Assembly: GCF_015207505.1 (NCBI RefSeq)
Contig: NZ_JADEWT010000002.1
Location: 81,877 to 145,876 of the forward strand
Source of the DNA: Tychonema sp. LEGE 06208
GTDB taxonomy: Bacteria; Cyanobacteriota; Cyanobacteriia; Cyanobacteriales; Microcoleaceae
Length of the DNA: 64,000 nucleotides
Direction: 5' to 3'
Shown one piece after another: positions 18,312 through 25,086 of this stretch. Positions within the stretch are counted from its first letter, which is position 1. Every line of letters starts with the position of its first letter. The position numbers and the translations under genes were made by a program. The notes beneath the pieces are model-generated. The model ran no database searches, was not told the DNA's origin, and was given only the letters and a program-made list of their open reading frames with translations.

Positions 18312-20123
18312 ATGAAGTTCAAAAAACTGATTGAGCATTTCAAACGTCAACCCATCGCCATCCGGCAATATATAATCACAAATCCTCCCTGGATGACAGG
18401 TGCTTTAGCAGGCGTAGTTTCTGTACTAATGCTGCACTTGGGAATGTGGAAACCCCTAGACTATTTAGGATACAAAACACTATTTGAAATTCGAGAATCG
18501 GGAATTTTGCCAAATCCAGGGTGGGATTCGAGAATTGCCGTAATTGCGATCGAACCCCAAAGCTTGCAGGAATACGGTAAATTTCCTTGGCCGCGCAATC
18601 GCTACGCCGAATTGCTGCAGGCGCTGAAAAAATCTCCCCCCACAGCAATTGGCTTCGACATTCTTTTTCTCGATCCGAGTCCGAAAGATGATATTTTAGC
18701 GGAGGCGATCGCCGCCAATGGCAAAGTTGTACTCCCGAGAACCACCAAAGAAGAACCAGTAGCATCTTTAAAAGCAGTAGCCGCAGGTGTCGGACACATA
18801 ATGCACGAGGCCAACAGCGACGGCATTAGCCGCGATTCAACAATGTTTCTGGGATCTATTCCTAATTTCGGTTTAGCAATGGTTCAGAGGTATAATGCTG
18901 CTAACCCGCAAAATCCTGTATTGCTACCGCAGCCAGAAAATATGCAAGACCAAAAAGTCTGGATTAACTGGCCAGGGAAAACAAAAAATCTACCAACCTA
19001 CGCTTTTGTTGATGTTGTAAAAGGTAGAATTCCTGAAAATGCTTTCGCGAATAAATTAGTCTTAGTTGGTGTCGTCGCTACCGGTGTCGATCAGATATCT
19101 ACCCCTCTCAACAAAACTACGGCTGGGGTTTATTTATATGCGGCGTTGATTGACAATTTACTCGATCGACGCTTGCTGCAGCGGCTACCGGTACTGTTAG
19201 AATTTTTTTTATTGTTGGGAATTGGGCCGCTGACGGCTTTGGTTCTGTGCAACCGAGGTGTTAAAGAGAGAATTGCGATCACCCTCGGTTTACCTGTCGT
19301 TTGGATTGCCGCCGCTGCTGTATTATTTAGCTACTATTTTTGGTGGATTCCCATTGCCGCACCCATCGGCACTTTAATATTATCAAGCACTGCTTTGCAA
19401 CTGCGGGAACAATACGAAAAACAGCAGTTAATGAGGTTGTTTGAAAAGCACGTCGCCCCCGAAACTGCTCAGCTTATTTGGAAGCGCAAAGCGGAGATAT
19501 TTGAACAAGGAGAACTCGAACCTCAAGAACTTACAGCAACTGTGCTGTTTATGGATATTCGCAGTTTTACTTCGATTTCCGAAAAAATGCCCGCGCGGGA
19601 TTTACTCACCTGGCTGAACAATTATTTAGAAGCGATGACTGACTGTATTATGGATCACGGCGGCGTTGTCGATAAGTACATCGGCGATGCAATTATGGCA
19701 GTTTTTGGAGTGCCTTTTTGCCAAACAGAATATCCCGCAATTCAACAAGATGCTTTGAATGCAGTTGCGGCTTGCATCGCCATGCACGAAAAACTGAACG
19801 AAATTAACCAGAAGCTGAGAATTGAACGCAAACCTTTAATTAAGTTTGGCATAGGTTTGCATACCGGACAGTTAATTGCTGGTAGCGTTGGCGGTTCCCG
19901 GCGTTTGAATTATTCTGTGATCGGCGATGCTGTCAATGTTGCCGCTAGATTGGAGGCGATGAATAAGCAAATTGTTTCTGACAGTCCTTTTAATTTGTTG
20001 GTGACGGGGAAGACTTTTGATTACGTGTGCGATCGCTACGAAGGCCAAAAAGTAGGATCGATTCAATTACGGGGCAAACAAGAAGAGACTGTGGTTTATG
20101 CTATTTTGGGCGAAAAGCAGTAG
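18312..20123 (+). CDS. CHASE2 domain adenylate cyclase
   Basis: 603 residues. One N-terminal membrane helix (~30-50), an extracytoplasmic CHASE2 domain (~55-290, with IAVIAIEPQSLQEYGKFPWPR and AIGFDILFLDPSP), then about three membrane helices (~293-375), and a class III cyclase domain (~395-595). Metal-binding Asp residues are seen in LFMDIRSFTS and KYIGDAIMAVFG; VVDKYIGD keeps the lysine expected for ATP, and VIGDAVNVAARLE supplies the transition-state Asn and Arg. It should make cAMP from ATP in response to an outside signal, probably involving the FecR protein upstream. A heptamer array begins directly after the stop codon. Confidence 0.93.
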   Translation: MKFKKLIEHFKRQPIAIRQYIITNPPWMTGALAGVVSVLMLHLGMWKPLDYLGYKTLFEIRESGILPNPGWDSRIAVIAIEPQSLQEYGKFPWPRNRYAELLQALKKSPPTAIGFDILFLDPSPKDDILAEAIAANGKVVLPRTTKEEPVASLKAVAAGVGHIMHEANSDGISRDSTMFLGSIPNFGLAMVQRYNAANPQNPVLLPQPENMQDQKVWINWPGKTKNLPTYAFVDVVKGRIPENAFANKLVLVGVVATGVDQISTPLNKTTAGVYLYAALIDNLLDRRLLQRLPVLLEFFLLLGIGPLTALVLCNRGVKERIAITLGLPVVWIAAAAVLFSYYFWWIPIAAPIGTLILSSTALQLREQYEKQQLMRLFEKHVAPETAQLIWKRKAEIFEQGELEPQELTATVLFMDIRSFTSISEKMPARDLLTWLNNYLEAMTDCIMDHGGVVDKYIGDAIMAVFGVPFCQTEYPAIQQDALNAVAACIAMHEKLNEINQKLRIERKPLIKFGIGLHTGQLIAGSVGGSRRLNYSVIGDAVNVAARLEAMNKQIVSDSPFNLLVTGKTFDYVCDRYEGQKVGSIQLRGKQEETVVYAILGEKQ

Positions 20124-20124
20124 T

Positions 20125-20328
20125 TATTGGTTATTAGTTATTGGTTATTGGTTATTGGTTATTGGTTATTGGTTATTGGTTATTGGTTATCGGTTATTGG
20201 TTATTGGTTATTGGTTATTGGTTATTGGTTATTGGTTATCGGTTATTGGTTATTAGTTATTGGTTATTGGTTATTGGTTATTGGTTATTGGTTATTGGTT
20301 ATTGGTTATTGGTTATTGGTTATTAGTC
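20125..20328. repeat. Heptamer array (TTATTGG)n, about 29 copies
   Basis: An almost perfect run of the 7-mer TTATTGG, with occasional TTATCGG and TTATTAG variants, begins at the CHASE2 cyclase stop codon. It belongs to the short tandemly repeated repetitive sequences known from filamentous cyanobacteria. Open frames through it encode periodic Val-Ile-Gly-Tyr-Trp-Leu peptides and are not genes. Confidence 0.9.
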
Positions 20329-20438
20329 ATATCGTTGACCGTTGCATCGTCAGGTGATTTAACCGGCGCTAGAACACAGAGTACACAGAGTCCGAGAATA
20401 TATATCTGAATCATTCCGATGCTACCGGATTTGATATC
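20329..20438. repeat. MITE-like composite element, family 1
   Basis: The ends are CATATCGTTGACCGTTGCAT and ATTCCGATGCTACCGG then ATTTGATAT. The interior (AACACAGAGTACACAGAG) resembles the reverse of the interior of the copy at 61936, rather than a heptamer array. Confidence 0.5.
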
Positions 20439-20488
20439 ATTAGTCAGTAGGGGCGGTGGATGGTGCGGGCCCGCCCTTCTTCTTAACA

Positions 20489-20542
20489 GCCAACAGCCAG
20501 CAGTCAACAGTCAACAGTCAACAGTCAACTGTCAACAGTCAA
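20489..20542. repeat. Heptamer array (AGTCAAC)n at the 3' end of alaS
   Basis: About seven copies of AGTCAAC with CAGCCAGC-like variants. The array directly abuts the alaS stop codon (20543-20545 on the plus strand). Confidence 0.8.
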
Positions 20543-23194
20543 CTAACCCAACCCTTCAATCAACAAATTGCGAGCACTTTCCAAGGCTTCCTGCAACTTA
20601 CTAACATCGCGTCCGCCAGCTTGGGCCAAATTAGGCCGCCCGCCGCCTTTACCGCCGCAAAGTTGAGCAATTCCCCCGATAAACTTGCCAGCTTGCAATC
20701 CTTTCTTATTGACTTCTGGACTAAAAGCTGCAACCAAACTTACCTTATCCGGTTCAGGAATTGAGGCCAAAACTACCGCAGCATTTCCTAACTTTTGCTG
20801 CAATCTTTCGGCCGCAGTTTTCAGGGCTTCTGTATCCACATCACCCAATTGAGCTACAATGATTTTGAATTCACCGAGATCCTCAGCCGCATTTAGCAAC
20901 TGGTCGGATTTCGCGATCGCCAATTCCGACTTCACAGCAGCCAAATGTTTCTGAGTATCCTTCAACTCATTCTGCAAATTAGTAATCCGGTTGGGTAACT
21001 CTTCCGGCTTCGCCTTAAATCGATCGCCCAAATCGCGCACAACCCTGTCTCGCACATTCAAATAATCCAAAACAGCTTGGCCCGAAACCGCCTCAATCCG
21101 GCGAGTACCAGCCGCAACCCCAGCCTCGGAAACAATCTTAAACAGCCCGATTTCTGCGGTATTGTTGACGTGAGTCCCCCCGCACAATTCCATCGAAACG
21201 CCGGGAAAATCGATTACCCGCACCACATCGCCGTACTTCTCGCCAAACATCGCAGTCGCGCCTTTTTCCCTCGCTTGGGCGATCGGCATTTCTGCAACTT
21301 CCGCAGCGTGGGCTTCAGCAATCCAACTATTAATTAAATCCTCAATTTTTTGCAATTCTTCTGCGGTGACAGCGCGGGGAGAATTGAAGTCAAACCGCAA
21401 TCTTTCTGACGATACCAGCGAACCAGCTTGCGAAATCGAATCGTCCACAATTTTTCGCAAAGCTGATTGTAATAAGTGAGTTGCTGTGTGGTTGGCCTGA
21501 ATTCGGCGGCGGCTGCTATTGTCAATCTTCGCAGTAATACTATCGCCAACTTTCAGGGTTCCCCGTTCCACCAAGCCGAAATGCACGAAGAAATCCGATT
21601 CTTTCTTCACGTCATCAACTCTCACCAACAAACCATCACCATTTTCTCCGCTTTTCAAATAACCTCGATCGCCAATTTGTCCGCCGGATTCAGCATAAAA
21701 CGGCGTTTGGTTCAACACAATTTGTACCTCGGTTCCCGCCTCTGCAGATTCCACAGATTTGCCGTCAACTAAGATAACTTCCACCTCAGCTAAACTCGAC
21801 AATTCAGCATAACCAACAAACTCAGTTCCCTGGATTGTTTCAGCCAACTTATCCAAAGAACCCTGCACGGTTAAATCGATGGTTTGATGAGCTTCTTTGG
21901 CGCGAGTTTGCTGTTCTTTCATCGCGACTTCAAAGCCGTCCAAATCGACAGTGATTCCCTGTTCTTCAGCAATTTCTTGTGTCAGTTCTAAGGGAAAACC
22001 GTAGGTATCGTAAAGGGTGAAGGCATCTTGACCGCTGATTTGTTGGTTGGTTTGCTGTTTTGTGCGATCGACAATTTCTTCCAGCAGCTTCTCTCCGCGT
22101 TCCAAAGTCTTGAGAAACTGCGCCTCTTCCCTGGCTAATTCTGCCTTAATTTGAGCTTCGCGCGATCGCACGTTGGGATACGCAGCTTCCGAAAGGGCGA
22201 TCGCACTTTCGGCCACCCGCACCGTAAATTCACCCTGAATCCCAATCAGCCGCCCGTGGCGCACCACCCGGCGAATCAACCGGCGCAAAATGTAACCCCG
22301 ACCCACATTCGACGCGCGAATTTCGTCTGCAATCATGTGTACCACAGCCCGAATGTGGTCGCCAATTACTTTCAGCGAAACCTTGACTTTTTCATCGCTA
22401 TTGTGGTAATCAATTCCGGCAATTTCCGCCGCCGATTGAATAATCGGAAAAATCAAATCTGTTTCGTAATTATTGGGGACTTTCTGGAGGATTTGCGCCA
22501 TCCGTTCCAGTCCCATGCCAGTATCAATATTTTGATTTTGCAGCGGTGTTAAATTGCCCTCTGCATCCTTATTGTACTGCATGAAAACCAGGTTATAAAA
22601 TTCGATAAACCTGCTATCATCTTCGAGATCGATATTGTCGCCTCTTTCTGGGTGAAAATCGTAGTAAATCTCCGAACACGGGCCGCAGGGGCCTGTGGGG
22701 CCGGATTGCCAGAAATTGTCTGCTTCTCCCATGCGTTGAATTCGATCGCCCGGAATGCCAATTTCATCGCGCCAAATCGCAAAGGCTTCGTCATCTTCTC
22801 GGAAAACACTCACAACCAAATTTTGGGGCGGTAAACCGAAAACTTCCGTGGAAAGTTCCCAAGCCCAGGCGATCGCCTGTTTCTTGAAATAATCCCCAAA
22901 ACTAAAGTTACCCAACATCTCAAAAAACGTGTGGTGGCGGGCGGTGCGGCCTACGTTTTCGATGTCGTTGGTGCGGATGCACTTTTGCGAAGTTGTGGCG
23001 CGCGGCGAAGTGGCGGCGCGCTGACCGAGAAATATTGGCTTGAATTGTAGCATTCCGGCGATCGTCAGCAACACTGTCGGATCTTCCGGTACCAAAGAAG
23101 CGCTGGGCAAGATTTTATGTCCCCGCTGGGCATAAAAGTCGAGGAATGTTTGGCGGATTTCGCTACCACTGAGACATTTAGGAGAAATAGACAT
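20543..23194 (-). CDS. alaS: Alanine-tRNA ligase
   Basis: 883 residues from the ATG at 23194 (MSISPKCLSGSEIRQTFLDF). The frame stays open to 23281, but those 29 residues fall in repeat DNA and match no AlaS. The catalytic domain has RGHKILPSASLVPEDPTVL and TNDIENVGRTARHHTFFEM. The editing domain has the zinc motif NHTATHLL with CGGTHV. The C-terminal C-Ala part ends with GGKGGGRPNLAQAGG. It charges tRNA(Ala) with alanine and clears Ser-tRNA(Ala). AGGAG lies about nine bases before the start. Monocistronic. Confidence 0.97.
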   Translation of the reverse strand: MSISPKCLSGSEIRQTFLDFYAQRGHKILPSASLVPEDPTVLLTIAGMLQFKPIFLGQRAATSPRATTSQKCIRTNDIENVGRTARHHTFFEMLGNFSFGDYFKKQAIAWAWELSTEVFGLPPQNLVVSVFREDDEAFAIWRDEIGIPGDRIQRMGEADNFWQSGPTGPCGPCSEIYYDFHPERGDNIDLEDDSRFIEFYNLVFMQYNKDAEGNLTPLQNQNIDTGMGLERMAQILQKVPNNYETDLIFPIIQSAAEIAGIDYHNSDEKVKVSLKVIGDHIRAVVHMIADEIRASNVGRGYILRRLIRRVVRHGRLIGIQGEFTVRVAESAIALSEAAYPNVRSREAQIKAELAREEAQFLKTLERGEKLLEEIVDRTKQQTNQQISGQDAFTLYDTYGFPLELTQEIAEEQGITVDLDGFEVAMKEQQTRAKEAHQTIDLTVQGSLDKLAETIQGTEFVGYAELSSLAEVEVILVDGKSVESAEAGTEVQIVLNQTPFYAESGGQIGDRGYLKSGENGDGLLVRVDDVKKESDFFVHFGLVERGTLKVGDSITAKIDNSSRRRIQANHTATHLLQSALRKIVDDSISQAGSLVSSERLRFDFNSPRAVTAEELQKIEDLINSWIAEAHAAEVAEMPIAQAREKGATAMFGEKYGDVVRVIDFPGVSMELCGGTHVNNTAEIGLFKIVSEAGVAAGTRRIEAVSGQAVLDYLNVRDRVVRDLGDRFKAKPEELPNRITNLQNELKDTQKHLAAVKSELAIAKSDQLLNAAEDLGEFKIIVAQLGDVDTEALKTAAERLQQKLGNAAVVLASIPEPDKVSLVAAFSPEVNKKGLQAGKFIGGIAQLCGGKGGGRPNLAQAGGRDVSKLQEALESARNLLIEGLG

Positions 23195-23242
23195 GAGAAA
23201 AGCACTTAAGTATTTGAAGGTGTAGCAACAATAGAATTTATA

Positions 23243-23356
23243 GTCCCGGACGCACCTATGTCCAGAAACCCGATTTTTCAACCAGAATACACGGTTGGTA
23301 AATCCTCAATCCCGATGAAAAAACCCGGTTTCTTTGCGGATGAGTGCGTGAGTCCT
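23243..23356. repeat. MITE-like element, family 4, just upstream of alaS
   Basis: The left part reads GTCCCGGACGCACC then AGAAACCCGATTTTT; the right part reads AAAAACCCGGTTTCTTTGC then GAGTGCGTGAGTCC. These are imperfect inverted copies (GGAC..GCAC against GTGCGTGAGTCC). The core AGAAACC/GGTTTCT is also the core of the 82-bp array at 56779. Confidence 0.5.
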
Positions 23357-24471
23357 AACTTACATCTATGTGGATATTAATATCATTATACGTAGTAATG
23401 TAAAGACCTATCAAGTTTTGCAAATAGTGCTTTACTACTCCGAAAGCTCGTGCTAACTTAATAATAGACACCGGGACAGAAAGAAACAGGAGGTCGCTAT
23501 ATTTAGAAGCAAAGTTCAAGGATATAGGCATGGTGTCTCCGGTCTAGATTCCCCAGCGCAGCCGAAATTAACCGAACACAACTTGGAATAGTGGCAAAAC
23601 TAGCGATCGCGCAGTTAAGCCAAACCGCCGTCGAGTCAGACTTATTGTGCTTGCGGATTAAAAGTAAAGTTGCACAAATTGTCAACCCTAGTAAGTAATC
23701 GTTCTTTACCGGAAACACATCTCGTTTGTTAGAAAAAACAAAGCTCTCATATTATTGGGTCTGATCGCTGTCGATCGGGCCCTACGCTTTTTGAGAGGAA
23801 GATGGGGAGAAAGTTCGATGTTTATTCTTCAGTCTGCGGATGCGGAGGAAAGTTGGTGCAGACCTGATTTTAACCGCCGAGTTGAATCTTTCGAGCCATA
23901 GATCCTATCACGTTCGGTCTACGATCGTAACAAAAACGGTTCGTAGTGCGGACCTTAGTCTGCACTAGAAACCAATTTTATCGTTGTGAATCGACAAGAC
24001 AGGATATTATAGATAGTTGCACTGGTGCGATCGCGTCTGCCCCTTTTTTTGCCGTGACCTAGATGCCCTGGCATCAAGGGCGCTCAAAGATGCGATATCA
24101 TGGAAAAGTCAAGACAAGACATTAAAACCTATCCCCTGTATAGCAGGAAACTCTAAGCTTGAGGAGCTTGCTGCAAAGCAAGAATAGCAAACCGCCATTT
24201 TAGGTTACAAAACCCACCCTAAGAATTTGAATCTCAGGATATAAAGGAGTCAAAACTCTAAAAAATCCCCTCCCCGACACAGGGGTGAGAGTTTCAAGCA
24301 ATAGAGTTCTGTCAAGTCAAAAAAGTAGTGCAGCCAACTGTTGTAATAAATCACCGCAGAAAAAGCTGCAGGCGCGTCTTTAGAGCCTACTTAAAATGCT
24401 CGACAGGCAAATTAACAAAAAATTCCACACAGTTCTAAAACTCACAATATCGGGAGATTCGAGGTACAAAA
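23357..24471. other. 1.1-kb region without a convincing gene
   Basis: This is the longest gene-poor stretch on the left side of the GTPase cluster. A 71-codon GTG-start frame on the minus strand (23503-23718) has a hydrophobic start but no ribosome site. Around 23938-23975 is a GTGCGGACCTTAGTCTGCAC palindrome like that of the 66-bp repeat. Around 24160-24190, CTTGCTGCAAAGCAAG is a short hairpin. The 3' part should contain the promoter and leader of the cluster starting at 24472, but no promoter is clear to me. Confidence 0.4.
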
Positions 24472-25080
24472 ATGGCAGAAATCACTAAAGAAGAAATGCG
24501 CGAACGGCTGGGAAATATAGACCAGATTCGAGATATAATTTTCGGGGCGCAGCTTAGAGAATACGACAATCGCTTCGATAAAATAGATTCTGAGCTGTCA
24601 ATGATGCAGCAAGATACCCAAGCTCGCATCGAACAGATAAAAACAGTTCTATCCGCAGAAATGAAGGTGGCAATTGATTCGTTAGAAAAGAAAGTTAAAT
24701 CGCTTACCTCAAACACGCAAGAAGAAAGCGCCGACCTCCGCCAGCAAATCGATCGCCTTAACCGCAAATTCTCCAGCAGCATAGAATCCCTCGACGAAGC
24801 GATAGACAATCAAACCAGTTCGATTCGCGACGAACTCTCCCAAACCAGAGAGCGACTCTCCGAAGAAACCCGCACTCTGAAAACACAGGTTTTTGAAGAA
24901 CTCGACCGCCGCTTTTCCATGCTCAGAGACGTTAAAGTTTCCAGAGATGACATGGCAGAAATTCTGTTTGAACTAGGCATGAGGCTCAAAGGAACAGAAT
25001 TTGTCCCCGAACTTAAAGGCGTTACTGATAATAAATTAAATAACGAATTCTTGTTGCCGGAGCGCCACCACCACGGATAA
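24472..25080 (+). CDS. Coiled-coil protein, first gene of the GTPase cluster
   Basis: 202 residues, highly charged, with heptad-like Leu/Ile spacing from about 20 to 165 (FDKIDSELSMMQQDTQARIEQ, LRQQIDRLNRKFSSSIESLDEA). This predicts a long parallel coiled coil with a short C-terminal region (EILFELGMRLKGTEFVPEL). No signal peptide or catalytic motif. GAGG lies before the ATG. It ends 6 nt before the OmpA-domain gene, so it is almost certainly co-transcribed; it may bridge the membrane protein and the GTPase. I recognise no named family. Confidence 0.85.
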   Translation: MAEITKEEMRERLGNIDQIRDIIFGAQLREYDNRFDKIDSELSMMQQDTQARIEQIKTVLSAEMKVAIDSLEKKVKSLTSNTQEESADLRQQIDRLNRKFSSSIESLDEAIDNQTSSIRDELSQTRERLSEETRTLKTQVFEELDRRFSMLRDVKVSRDDMAEILFELGMRLKGTEFVPELKGVTDNKLNNEFLLPERHHHG

Positions 25081-25086
25081 TCACGC

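Noticed and set aside
20127..20357. 76-codon frame with a hydrophobic VIGYWLL-type repeat
   Set aside because: It is the translation of a heptamer array (period 7, so a 7-residue repeat in every open frame). No ribosome site; not a gene.
23503..23718. 71-codon GTG-start minus-strand frame
   Set aside because: No ribosome site, no recognisable family, in a repeat-containing spacer; kept only as a note in the region entry.
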